A stretch of DNA of 64,000 nt from Agromyces humatus (GTDB lineage Bacteria; Actinomycetota; Actinomycetes; Actinomycetales; Microbacteriaceae): the NCBI RefSeq assembly GCF_021228295.1, contig NZ_JAJQPD010000001.1, positions 515,725 to 579,724 of the forward strand, given 5' to 3'. A program made the position numbers and the translations under genes. The notes under the pieces are model-generated. The model was not told where the DNA came from. It saw only the letters and a list, made by a program, of their open reading frames with translations, and made no database searches. Numbering within the stretch: the stretch's first letter is position 1; each line of letters opens with the position of its first letter. Shown piece after piece: positions 1 to 8,300 of this stretch.

Positions 1-50
1 GCCGCCGCGACGGCGGCGGCGAGGGTCGAAGCGGTTCGGCGAGCGGTCAC
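1..50 (-). CDS. 5' end of an exported protein gene (partial)
   Basis: On the minus strand a GTG at 48-50 opens a frame that runs off the left edge. It follows an AGGAGA ribosome-binding site at 55-60. The sixteen visible codons begin V-T-A-R-R and then turn Ala-rich, like the start of a signal peptide. Nothing of the mature protein is visible, so no function can be given. Confidence 0.5.
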   Translation of the reverse strand, partial: MTARRTASTLAAAVAA

Positions 51-124
51 GATCTCTCCTTCGGGTCGGAGCGCGCGAGAACTCGCGCGAACGCAGGGAT
101 GGCGGCGCGCGGGAAGGGCGGGCA

Positions 125-153
125 CCTCGGCCGAGCCTATCGATCGGCCGAGG
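125..153. terminator. Candidate terminator hairpin
   Basis: CCTCGGCCGA and TCGGCCGAGG form a perfect 10-bp stem with a 9-nt loop, 60 bp downstream of the oxidoreductase stop codon. There is no T-run, which is common for high-GC actinobacterial terminators. It could also be a regulatory palindrome for the gene leaving the left edge. Confidence 0.4.
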
Positions 154-215
154 CCGGGCGCATCAGTCGTGGGGATGATTCGGAAACAATCAGGGATGTC
201 CCTGACTGTGGCTGC

Positions 216-1202
216 TCATTCGCCGGGGTAGCGCAGGCCGATCTGTGAGCGGATCTCATCGAGCGTGCCCATGATCGCGACGCTCTCGGCGGTCGACAGG
301 GCGTCGCCGCCGTCGAGCCGGCCCTCGGCGACGAGCCGTTCGAGGGCGGCCGCCTGGTAGTGCATGCCGCGCCCGTTCACGTCGGACGTGTACTCCTCGA
401 GCACGACGCCATCGTTCGAGACGAGACGGAACGACGTCGCCGTGTACCAGACCGCATCGATCTCGATGCGGGCCTCGCTGCCGAGCACGGCGGCGGTGTT
501 GGGGCCCTTCGTGTCGCTCGCCGAGATCGCCGAGGCCATGCGGTTGCCCTCGTACCCGAAGATCGTGGCGACCTGCGCATCGGCACCGGTGGCCTTGAAC
601 GTGGCCGAGGCCTGCACCGTCTTCGGCGCGCCGAACACGTCCCATGCGAACGACACCGGGTAGATGCCCAGGTCGAGCAGCGCGCCGCCGCCGAGCTCGA
701 GCGCGTTGATGCGGTGGGCAGGGTCGTCGGACAGCTTCTGCGTGTGGTCGGCGATGACCGTGCGCACCTCGCCGAGCGCGCCCGAGTCGATGAGTTCGTG
801 GATGCGCGCCATGTGCGGCAGGTACCTCGTCCACATGGCCTCGAGCGCCAGCAGCCCGCGTGCGGCGGCGAGGTCGGCGACCTGCCTCGCCTGTGCCTGG
901 TTCAGCGCGATCGGCTTCTCGATGAGCACGTGCTTGCCCGCCTCGAGCGCGAGGGTCGCGTGGGCGGCATGGTGCGGATGCGGCGACGCGATGTAGATCA
1001 CGTCGATGTCGGGGTTCGCGACGAGTGCTTCGTAGCTGCCGTAGGCATGCGGGATCTCGAACTCGGCGGCGAACGCATCGGCGTTCGCCTGCGATCGCGA
1101 GCCGGCGGCCCGTACGTCGAAGCCGTTGCGCTTCAGGTCGGCGGTGAAGAGGCGGGCGATGCCGCCGGTCGCCAGGATGCCCCAGCGCAGAGATTCGCTC
1201 AT
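216..1202 (-). CDS. Gfo/Idh/MocA family oxidoreductase
   Basis: This 328-aa protein has the two-domain layout of NAD(P)-dependent sugar or inositol dehydrogenases. A Rossmann fold begins at residues 7-19 (WGILATGGIARLF, a variant Gly motif), and the family's EKP motif is at 95-97, where the Lys is normally catalytic. The C-terminal alpha/beta substrate domain follows, and the length is usual. The substrate cannot be read from sequence. The gene stands alone, convergent to nothing, and is divergent from the GDSL hydrolase, so the 80 bp at 1203-1282 must hold both promoters. Confidence 0.9.
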   Translation of the reverse strand: MSESLRWGILATGGIARLFTADLKRNGFDVRAAGSRSQANADAFAAEFEIPHAYGSYEALVANPDIDVIYIASPHPHHAAHATLALEAGKHVLIEKPIALNQAQARQVADLAAARGLLALEAMWTRYLPHMARIHELIDSGALGEVRTVIADHTQKLSDDPAHRINALELGGGALLDLGIYPVSFAWDVFGAPKTVQASATFKATGADAQVATIFGYEGNRMASAISASDTKGPNTAAVLGSEARIEIDAVWYTATSFRLVSNDGVVLEEYTSDVNGRGMHYQAAALERLVAEGRLDGGDALSTAESVAIMGTLDEIRSQIGLRYPGE

Positions 1203-1282
1203 GCCGCACAGCCTATTGGCTGCCGGGTGTCCCCCGTTCGGGGATGCTGTGGATCACTCACGTTCGGGTCTAGCGTGGGCCC

Positions 1283-2077
1283 ATGACGACTGCATTCAGC
1301 AAGGGTCGCGCCATCGTCGTTGCGGCCATCATCGCATTGTTCGCAGTCCCCATCGGGGTTGCGGTCCCAGCGGTGGCCGCGCCCCCGCCCGCCGTCGCGG
1401 TCGCGAAATACGTCGCGCTCGGCGACTCGTATGCCGCAGGCCAGGGCACCGGCGTCTATGTCAACGCGTGTCTGCAGAGCCCGCTCGGGTACCCGGCGCT
1501 GCTCGACGCCGTCCCCCGTGTCAACCTGCTGCGCAACGCGTCGTGCACCGGAGCCGACTTCGAGGATCTCGACGCACAGCTCGCGCAGATCAACCGCGGC
1601 ACGACGCTCGTCACGCTGACGATGGGTGCGAACGGGGTGAACCTTCCGGGACTGCTCGCGGCGTGCGTCCCCGATCCGACCGCCACGCCGTGCCTCGCTG
1701 CGCTCGCCGCGGCCAACACGTACCTCTCGACCGAGCTCGGCCCCGAGACGGGCGCAGCGATCGCCGCGATCAGCAGCCGGTCGCCGAACGCCCGCATCGT
1801 CGTCACCGGGTACCCGCTCCCGCTGGCCCCGGGCGTCGCCGATGGGGTGAACCTCGGCGCTGCGACGCTGAACGCGGTCCTCAACGGCACGGTCGCGGCG
1901 GCGCAGGCGCAGGGTGCGAACGTGGTGTTCGCCGACGTCACCCTGGCGTTCCTCGGCCACGGCGCCTTCGGCCCCGACCCGTGGCTCGGGCAGGACCCGG
2001 GCAACGTCGAGACATTCCTGCACCCGAACGCCGCCGGCTACCAGGCCTACGCAGCGGTGATCGAGGCGGTGCGATGA
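1283..2077 (+). CDS. Secreted SGNH/GDSL-type hydrolase
   Basis: This 264-aa protein has a Sec signal peptide (residues 1-33, ending AVAAPPP). Block I is GDSY at 47-50 with Ser49 as the predicted nucleophile. Block III is degenerate (GANG, 115-118), keeping the Asn but lacking the usual Asp. Block V is FLHPN near 245-249, supplying the catalytic His. Actinobacterial relatives are extracellular esterases or lipases. The cysteines suggest disulfides, as expected for an exported enzyme. It is monocistronic and closed by the hairpin at 2121-2147. The substrate is unknown. Confidence 0.85.
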   Translation: MTTAFSKGRAIVVAAIIALFAVPIGVAVPAVAAPPPAVAVAKYVALGDSYAAGQGTGVYVNACLQSPLGYPALLDAVPRVNLLRNASCTGADFEDLDAQLAQINRGTTLVTLTMGANGVNLPGLLAACVPDPTATPCLAALAAANTYLSTELGPETGAAIAAISSRSPNARIVVTGYPLPLAPGVADGVNLGAATLNAVLNGTVAAAQAQGANVVFADVTLAFLGHGAFGPDPWLGQDPGNVETFLHPNAAGYQAYAAVIEAVR

Positions 2078-2120
2078 CGCCCGTCCCCTGACTTACGCGC
2101 TTCTTCCTCGCGTGAGATGC

Positions 2121-2147
2121 GAACGGCCCGGTGATCCCGGGCCGTTC
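2121..2147 (+). terminator. Intrinsic-type terminator of the GDSL hydrolase
   Basis: GAACGGCCCGG pairs perfectly with CCGGGCCGTTC over 11 bp around a 5-nt loop, 44 bp after the hydrolase stop codon. It is followed by GTTACG rather than a T-run. Confidence 0.75.
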
Positions 2148-2199
2148 GTTACGTACGGGACGCTTGCCGTTCTGCAACGGCGATGGCTCCCTTGGGTGC

Positions 2200-2267
2200 A
2201 CAGGACATCCGGCGATTGACAGGACACCCGTGTGCGTGCGCGTCCTGTCAATCGCCGGTTGTCCTGC
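2200..2267. repeat. Four-heptamer palindromic element, copy A
   Basis: Heptamers ACAGGAC (2200-2206 and 2219-2225) and GTCCTGT/GTCCTGC (2242-2248 and 2261-2267) are spaced 12, 16 and 12 bp. In this copy the 12-bp spacers are also complementary at 11 of 12 positions, so the whole 26-nt arm can pair. It lies between the hydrolase terminator and the old tRNA-Thr terminator, just outside the left end of the integrated element. Copies with the same geometry are at 34257, 38324 and 39433. Confidence 0.85.
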
Positions 2268-2303
2268 AAAGCCGGATCGGGGTGGTACCCCCGGGGATGA
2301 CGA

Positions 2304-2331
2304 AAGCCCGGCCTTCGAAGAGGCCGGGCTT
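2304..2331 (-). terminator. Stranded terminator of tRNA-Thr
   Basis: AAGCCCGGCCT and AGGCCGGGCTT form an 11-bp stem. On the minus strand it lies directly downstream of the 35-bp copy of the tRNA-Thr 3' end (2337-2371) and is followed by TTTCG. I infer that it was the tRNA's own terminator before the 22-kb element inserted between the two. Confidence 0.7.
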
Positions 2332-2336
2332 GGTGC

Positions 2337-2371
2337 GAGCCGCCTGTGGGAATCGAACCCACGACCTTCTC
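2337..2371 (-). repeat. attL core: 35-bp copy of the tRNA-Thr 3' end
   Basis: These 35 bases are identical to 24222-24256, the 3' part of tRNA-Thr (T-arm and acceptor strand). The homology stops abruptly on both sides. Direct repetition of a tRNA 3' end next to an integrase gene is the classic footprint of site-specific integration. This copy lacks the CCA that the intact tRNA at the other end has. Confidence 0.92.
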
Positions 2372-2657
2372 TCGTGGAGTCGAATCTCGGCCGTCGTAGC
2401 GGCTGACGTCATGATCGAGACGTATGCCTCGAAGAATCTGGATCTGATCTGGGACTTCTCGCCGAGCGTGCTCGCGCTTCTGATGCCGAGCGTACCGGAT
2501 GTCTCGGAGTGGATCGAGCCGATTCGTGTGGTCTGGAGTGAATAAACGCCGAATAAACGGCGGATGGGATTCGGGGGCCGCTCGCCGGTTCCGTGGGACC
2601 CCCGCACGCTGGTTCACACTCCAGAAATTTACGGATCCACGGCTCACACCACGTCGA
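2372..2657. other. Left-end noncoding region of the element
   Basis: Between the attL core and the first cargo gene there is no convincing coding frame. The region is less GC-rich than its surroundings and holds the arm-type repeat at 2540-2563. It is probably the attachment-site arm. Confidence 0.5.
2540..2563 (+). repeat. Left arm-type repeat (candidate integrase arm site)
   Basis: Two direct copies of GAATAAACG in tandem, GAATAAACGCC followed by GAATAAACGG. Eighteen of these bases (2542-2559) are identical to 24142-24159 at the other end of the element. Paired short direct repeats inside each att core are how lambda-type integrases arrange arm-binding sites. Confidence 0.65.
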
Positions 2658-3275
2658 TCAATCCCGGGCCCTGACCTCACCTTCGAACCACGACAAGAAC
2701 CTGCGGAGTTCATCCGCAGCGAGGTCACTCCTACCACCCAGCCCCGCCCGGACATCCGCGGCCGCTCGCAAGGCCGCGTCTCGCCTGCCAGCGAGGAACA
2801 GAGCAACGGGCCATCGGTAGGCCGCCTGCTGATCCTTCACGGCAGCTCCTCCCAACGCCCGGCCAAGAGCGTCGAGATCGCTCAGCACAGAAATGAACTC
2901 CATCCCGACGGTCTGCATCGCCTCCATGAGATCAGCTACGACCGTGTGGTCGGCCGCGCCTCCATGGAGGATCCAATCTCGACGCAGTTCGCTCGGAACG
3001 AGATAGCGCAAGGGCTCCGCGAACGTAGGCGGAACGTAGCCGTGCGGCTTCTCACCGCGCCCCCGCGCCACCCACTCCTCGATTGCCTGATCCCGAACGC
3101 CCACAACCGGATTCACCAGCAGGACGCCAGCATCCCCGGCACGGGACGCCGTGTTGAGCCCGAGCCACCCGATCTCCGGGCCGTCGCCAAGCGTGAATAC
3201 CAATCCCGCTCGCTTGCGGAGTCCCATCTCCGCCGCGGCGGAGATGAGCAACGTGATTCCAGTGTGCGCAGCCAT
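2658..3275 (-). CDS. Candidate immunity protein of the displaced nuclease cassette
   Basis: This 205-aa soluble protein has no signal peptide or membrane segment and belongs to no family I can name. Its ATG (3273-3275) directly abuts the stop codon of the HINT-nuclease gene (3276-3278), the usual placement of an immunity gene after a polymorphic toxin. The assignment as an immunity protein rests on that position. The protein is mixed alpha/beta with an acidic C-terminal helical part. It is the last gene of a tightly coupled minus-strand chain. Confidence 0.6.
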   Translation of the reverse strand: MAAHTGITLLISAAAEMGLRKRAGLVFTLGDGPEIGWLGLNTASRAGDAGVLLVNPVVGVRDQAIEEWVARGRGEKPHGYVPPTFAEPLRYLVPSELRRDWILHGGAADHTVVADLMEAMQTVGMEFISVLSDLDALGRALGGAAVKDQQAAYRWPVALFLAGRRDAALRAAADVRAGLGGRSDLAADELRRFLSWFEGEVRARD

Positions 3276-4346
3276 CTACGGAATATGCACCGTCCAGACC
3301 GGCATCGGTCCATAAGTCATCCCGGGAGTGAAACCAGCAGCGGCAGCATTCCCTCCCCGAGGTTTGAAACCCTGCGACTGAATCGAGGGAAACGCCTGAG
3401 ATTGATTCTTGGTCAACCGCGCTGACGGTCCGGATTTCACTTCGACGAAACATCGATTTCCGCAAACGTCTTCGACGAACAAGTCCGGCCGCGTACGGAC
3501 ACCGTTCGCCTCAACCGTGATCTCGCGCCCAAGAACCTTGCCCCCGGCCGCCTCAATGTCTGCCGCTACCTGATTCACGCCAGCCTGCCCCTTCAGGACA
3601 GGCCCGGCGCCACCACAGTTGTGGACGAGGACGGCGTCCCCGGCGGCCGCGACGAAGTACGTGTGGGTGTCGGCGACGGTGAGGTTGTGCACCGCCTGTT
3701 CACGGTGGTCATGCGCGACCGCGGTGACCTGCACCAGCGTGCCAGCCGACGTCGACAGCCAGTCCCCGGGGAGCAGGTCGCCCGCGTCGACCCAACGACC
3801 GATCGCTGGCACCCAGAACGGGTGCCCATCGGTCGCGACCACCGTGCCCGCGCCATCCCCGCCCTGCGCGGCGATGCTGATCGTGGTGAGGTCCTTCTCC
3901 CCGGCACCGGTGATCAACGCGGTCACCGGCTTCGACGCCGTCTGCCCGGTCTCGGGGTCGGTCGCGAGGACCTCATCACCGAGCTCGACATCCTCGATCG
4001 GAACCGTGGACCCGTCCGCCAGAAGCACCGCGGTACCGGGCACGAAACTGTTCACCGCACACGACACCGCGTTCGCCCCGGCACGCACCGCCGGACTCGC
4101 CGTCGACGCCGCAACCTTCGCCGCCACCTGCGCAACCGCCCCACCAGCGGCGCCACCGGCCGCGCCGAACACGGCGCCCATCCCGGTATCCACAGCCAGG
4201 GCACCCCAACTGAACTGCTGCGTGCGGGTGACCTGCGTCCCCTGCTCGATCGATGGCGAAGCGGATGCACCAACACCGGTACCCGGCGACAACACCGACC
4301 CGACCACCACGACAAGACCGAGCAGCACCCCGACGACGCGTCTCAC
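3276..4346 (-). CDS. Displaced polymorphic toxin cassette: HINT domain plus PD-(D/E)XK-like nuclease
   Basis: I place the start at GTG 4344-4346 because it forms a GTGA overlap with the 45-aa ORF upstream; this gives 356 aa. Order: hydrophobic signal or anchor (about 5-25); a Gly/Ala-rich segment also found in the RHS protein (about 45-90); a pretoxin HINT domain (about 94-242) starting near SCAVNSF and ending VHNC; and a C-terminal nuclease-like domain. That domain shows RPD (Asp288), FVEVK (Glu302, Lys304) and a following KNQ, the Asp...Glu-X-Lys pattern of restriction-endonuclease-fold toxins. The gene lacks any RHS repeats. Its HINT DNA is almost identical to that of the large toxin upstream, so it reads as an orphan toxin tip kept after replacement. 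Target and cleavage are inferred. Confidence 0.8.
   Translation of the reverse strand: MRRVVGVLLGLVVVVGSVLSPGTGVGASASPSIEQGTQVTRTQQFSWGALAVDTGMGAVFGAAGGAAGGAVAQVAAKVAASTASPAVRAGANAVSCAVNSFVPGTAVLLADGSTVPIEDVELGDEVLATDPETGQTASKPVTALITGAGEKDLTTISIAAQGGDGAGTVVATDGHPFWVPAIGRWVDAGDLLPGDWLSTSAGTLVQVTAVAHDHREQAVHNLTVADTHTYFVAAAGDAVLVHNCGGAGPVLKGQAGVNQVAADIEAAGGKVLGREITVEANGVRTRPDLFVEDVCGNRCFVEVKSGPSARLTKNQSQAFPSIQSQGFKPRGGNAAAAGFTPGMTYGPMPVWTVHIP
3657..4160 (-). repeat. HINT-module duplication, copy 1
   Basis: This 504-bp block matches 5729-6232 with only two differences seen by eye (near 3804 and 3992). Just beyond 4160 the match drops sharply, although the proteins stay recognisably homologous upstream of it. 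The near-identity points to recent duplication or gene conversion between the two toxin genes. Confidence 0.9.
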
Positions 4347-4480
4347 GCCGGCACCGCCCCGCCCAGCAGGTCGTCGCCCGCAAGCCACAGCCCCGATGAC
4401 ATCAGGAGCATCAGTAGTTCGTCTCTCAGTTGCGTCCGAATCACGGTGAACATGCTCGAGTCCCGCATGCGAAAACTCAT
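4343..4480 (-). CDS. 45-aa ORF in the toxin operon
   Basis: A 45-aa frame starts at ATG 4478-4480, which overlaps the upstream stop as ATGA. Its TGA at 4343-4345 overlaps the GTG of the HINT-nuclease gene as GTGA. The middle is hydrophobic (DELLMLLMSSGLWLAGD). It has no family I recognise and may be a remnant of an older toxin tip or a small coupling peptide. Its reality rests only on the two exact overlaps. Confidence 0.4.
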   Translation of the reverse strand: MSFRMRDSSMFTVIRTQLRDELLMLLMSSGLWLAGDDLLGGAVPA

Positions 4481-4851
4481 GCTGAGTCTCCGGGGGCTGC
4501 CATGCGTCCTACCAGAACAATCCCCTGGATCCTGAACACCCACGGGTCGAGATCGGAATCAGCGCGCACCACGATTGAAATTCCGGAATCGAAGTGGAAA
4601 ACCGGATCTACTAGGAGCTCGCCCTCAGCGGTAACGGACTGCAACGAGGTTCCGACCAACTTTTGCAGCACTTCATCAAATGGGTCTGTCTCCCAATCGA
4701 ACACAACGTCGGGGCCAACAAGATCCCACGGGCACGCGATCGACAGGAACCAACCTTCGCCGCTCAGCGACACGACGGGGTCGTTCACATCGACCCGACC
4801 GATTCGCAGCGGGAGCGAGCGGGCTACGAGATCCTCAAGCGCATGCCTCAC
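4477..4851 (-). CDS. Small immunity-type protein, possibly DUF6188-like
   Basis: I prefer the GTG at 4849-4851, preceded by GGAG eight bases upstream, giving 124 aa; a longer frame to 4998 has no ribosome-binding site. The sequence is strand-rich and ends with a pattern (LVGTSLQSV...FHFDSG...LDPWVF) that recalls small DUF6188-type proteins often found near polymorphic toxins. That match is from memory and tentative. It is soluble and lies between the immunity gene of the large toxin and the displaced cassette, a typical place for spare immunity genes. Confidence 0.55.
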   Translation of the reverse strand: MRHALEDLVARSLPLRIGRVDVNDPVVSLSGEGWFLSIACPWDLVGPDVVFDWETDPFDEVLQKLVGTSLQSVTAEGELLVDPVFHFDSGISIVVRADSDLDPWVFRIQGIVLVGRMAAPGDSA

Positions 4852-5028
4852 GGTCCGAGCTCCACATGTGTCCGGAGCCGGATGTATTCCAAACGGTCGG
4901 CACGTGACAGCCCTGATAGAGGCTGCACCGGTCGGCCTGTGAAGGCGCTTATCGGCCCGCCATTTGCATTTGTGATAGCCATCACGGCCATCGACCATGC
5001 CGAACGATCCGAATCGCTCCGCGTTGCC

Positions 5029-5361
5029 TCACCCGGACGATTCATTCGACCGTGGCTCGTCAAGAAACTGGCCGGTCGCGACACGACGGTTGCCCTCGAA
5101 CAGTTCGACCACGGCAAGCTTCGCGAACGCCGGACCAGCCGCCTCGGGGAACATCACCCGGATCCTTACATCCATTTCCTCACCCAACGGGAGAAGCTCC
5201 AATCCGGCATCGCTCTCGACAACGCAAGATGTCTGGAACTCTCCGACCTCGATCTGTGATCGGACCCCCGACGCTGGTGCGATCTGTCGACCTCCTTCCT
5301 CAGGTGTGAGAAAGCGAATGCGGGCCCTACGCGACTCGGCGGGGACCTGCTCAGAAGGCAT
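5029..5361 (-). CDS. EF-Tu domain III-like protein, candidate immunity to the RHS toxin
   Basis: The ATG at 5359-5361 lies inside the end of the RHS toxin gene, whose stop is 5351-5353, so the two are translationally coupled; the product is 110 aa. It resembles the C-terminal beta-barrel (domain III) of elongation factor Tu: FLTPEEGGR (17-25) matches the family's LS.EEGGR, a middle strand pair follows, and ELFEGNRRVATG (86-97) matches the REGGRTVGAG strand. There is no GTPase domain. Position makes it the immunity candidate. A domain III mimic could act as a decoy for a toxin that binds EF-Tu, or simply be a beta-barrel reused for binding; both are inference. Confidence 0.65.
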   Translation of the reverse strand: MPSEQVPAESRRARIRFLTPEEGGRQIAPASGVRSQIEVGEFQTSCVVESDAGLELLPLGEEMDVRIRVMFPEAAGPAFAKLAVVELFEGNRRVATGQFLDEPRSNESSG

Positions 5362-8300
5362 GGCCAACCCCCTTAAGCCCGGCATGGAATATGTCGCTTT
5401 GTATGCCTGGCTGGACCGTGTAGACGCCGTTTCTGAAGATCCATGGGTCGATACTGGTTGAGAAGTCTGCAACCCCTTCGACTGCGGACCTGTCAACGGT
5501 GGCTCGGAGGATGGCGACCTTCGAGGTATCGGTATTCGCGTAACTGATCGCCTCGTCGATGGTGAGGGCGAACTGACGCGCGTTCATACTCACCCCGCCG
5601 GGCTCAAAGCGACCGGTCGACATGACGCCGTCGTACTCCTTGACGCCGACGGCTCTGAACAAGTCGATCGTGTCGCCAGCACCGCCACAGTTATGCACGA
5701 GAACCGCGTCAGCACCCGCCGCGACGTAGTACGTGTGGGTGTCGGCGACGGTGAGGTTGTGCACCGCCTGTTCACGGTGGTCATGCGCGACCGCGGTGAC
5801 CTGCACCAGCGTGCCAGCCGACGTCGACAGCCAGTCCCCGGGGAGCAGGTCGCCCGCGTCGACCCAACGACCGATCTCTGGCACCCAGAACGGGTGCCCA
5901 TCGGTCGCGACCACCGTGCCCGCGCCATCCCCGCCCTGCGCGGCGATGCTGATCGTGGTGAGGTCCTTCTCCCCGGCACCGGTGATCAACGCGGTCACCG
6001 GCTTCGACGCCGTCTGCCCGGTCTCGGGGTCGGTCGCGAGGACCTCATCACCGAGCTCGACATTCTCGATCGGAACCGTGGACCCGTCCGCCAGAAGCAC
6101 CGCGGTACCGGGCACGAAACTGTTCACCGCACACGACACCGCGTTCGCCCCGGCACGCACCGCCGGACTCGCCGTCGACGCCGCAACCTTCGCCGCCACC
6201 TGCGCAACCGCCCCACCAGCGGCGCCACCGGCGGCGCCGAGAACGAGCCCCATGCCGGTATCGAGGGCGAGTGTGCCCCAGTCGAATTGCTGGGTTCGGG
6301 TGACTTGTGTCTTCCACAGGTTGGTGATCGCGCCGCCCACGGCGCCACCAGCTGCACCACCGGCTATCAGGCAGCCGACGGATCCCGCACCTGCCGTCGC
6401 GGCCAGGCATGCACCGGTCACGAGCGTGCCGACGACGACGCCGCTGACCCCACCAATGATCTCGGCCTGGTTGTGGTCGACCCACCCCCATGGGTCGGAC
6501 CAGAAGTCCGGGCTCGCGGGTGGGTCAACCGTCTTCGGGGGTGGCGCTGACACGATTGCGTCGGCGGAGGAACTGTTGTTCGTGCCGTACGTGACCTGCC
6601 CGGTCTGGGGGTTGTAGGTGCTGTTGTCGGTCGGGCCTACCGGGAGCAGCCCGGATGCGTCGGAGAACGTGAGCGGGTTGTTGCCCGAGTAGGCGTACGC
6701 GTTCCACTGTTGCGGGTCGGTGAGGTCGAGGACCGGGTCGACGCTGATGAATCGCCCGGTCGCTTCGTCGTAGTATCGCGCGCCGAGGAGGGTGAGCCCG
6801 GTGCTTTGGTCGCGGGTCTTGCCGAGGAACTGCGTGTCACCGGGCACGGTGGCCGCGTTGGATGCACCGCGGGTCGCGCCGAACGGGTCGGTGTACAGCC
6901 GGGTGACTGCGGTTTTGGCGGGATGGCCGCCGTTCGGGATTGCCGCCACGGGGGTGCCGTGGTGGTCGTTGACGAGGGAGGTGACTCCGTTGCCGAGTCC
7001 GCGGTCGGTGCGGACTGCGACCGTTTGTCCGGCGAAGGAGTAGTACCGGGTCGCCGTGACCTTGTTGGTGGTGGCCGCGATTTGGATCTCCTGGCCGCCT
7101 GCGTAGACGGTCGTCCCGTTCGCGTCGGTTCGCACGATCCGGTTCCCGGATGCGTCGTACACGTTCGACGTGTCGCCGACCGTGGTGAGCTCCCCCTCGG
7201 CGTCCCACAGGTATCCCGTGGTCACGTTGTTGAGCTTGCGGCTCGTGCGGTTGCCTGCCTCGTCGTACCCGTATGTTGTGGGGGTCGCGCTACCGGTGGT
7301 AGCAGTGGTGACCGCGTGCGGCCCGGCAGCGCCTTCACCATGCGTGTAGCTGGTCGTCGTTGCGGTGCCGGTCGCAGCAGTGTTGATCTGCGTGGTGCGG
7401 TTGCCGAGAACGTCGTGCGCGTACTTCGTCCAGTACGGTGCTGCGCCTCCCATCGCACCTGCCGACGGCGTTTGTTTGCAGTCACCGCTCGCAGGGGTCC
7501 AGGCGTTTTCCACGCGGATTAGCCCGTCGTAGTTGAAGCACTGGTTGTCCTGGAACTGGGCGGGCTTCAGGTTCGCGCTCGTCGGCGCGTCCTTGATGCT
7601 GGTGACGTTCCCGGCCGGGTCGTACGCGTAGTTCAGGTTCAGCTCGGTGCCGTTGATGAGTTGCCGGTCGAGGCTGATCCCGGACAGGCGCTTCGTGCCG
7701 TCTTGATAGAGGTACGCCACGACCGCGCCGTACGTGTTCCCCAGGTCGGCGAGGAGGGGCCGGCCGTCGGAGGCGAACTTCGAGGCGGCCACATAGGTGC
7801 CCCATCCGAAGCCACCACTCATCCATGACGGCATCGACGACGGCGCGTCGTAGATCGTCGTGACCTTCTCCTGCCCGAGCGCAGTGCTGCCATCGGCGCC
7901 TGTCACGGCCGGGTAGGTGATTGCCGAGGTCTGCCCGTCGGAGGTGTACTCGACTTTCGTGGTGAGGGTGCGGTTCTGGAGTTTCGTGAATGCGCCGGTG
8001 TTCGGCAGCACGATCGACATCTGGGTCGGCCGGTATGCGGCATCCCACACGTCGGTACGGGTGATGTAGGGCTGCCCGTCCTTGTATCGGGTGGACGAGG
8101 TCAGCATGCCGTTCAGCTTGGTGTCGTACTCCCAAGTCGCACGGATGGGCCCGGTTGCTGAGCCGTCACGCAGACTCGTCGTGCGGCCGAGCGCATCGTA
8201 CGTATATGCGAGGATCTGCCCGTTCGCGTTCTCGCGGGTGAGGACTCGACCGAGCTGGTCATAGCTCGTGGTCGTCTCACCGGCGTCGGGGTCGGACGCG

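Noticed and set aside
2337..2371. A second tRNA-Thr gene
   Set aside because: Only the 3' 35 bases are present; the D arm and anticodon arm are missing. It is an attachment-site copy.
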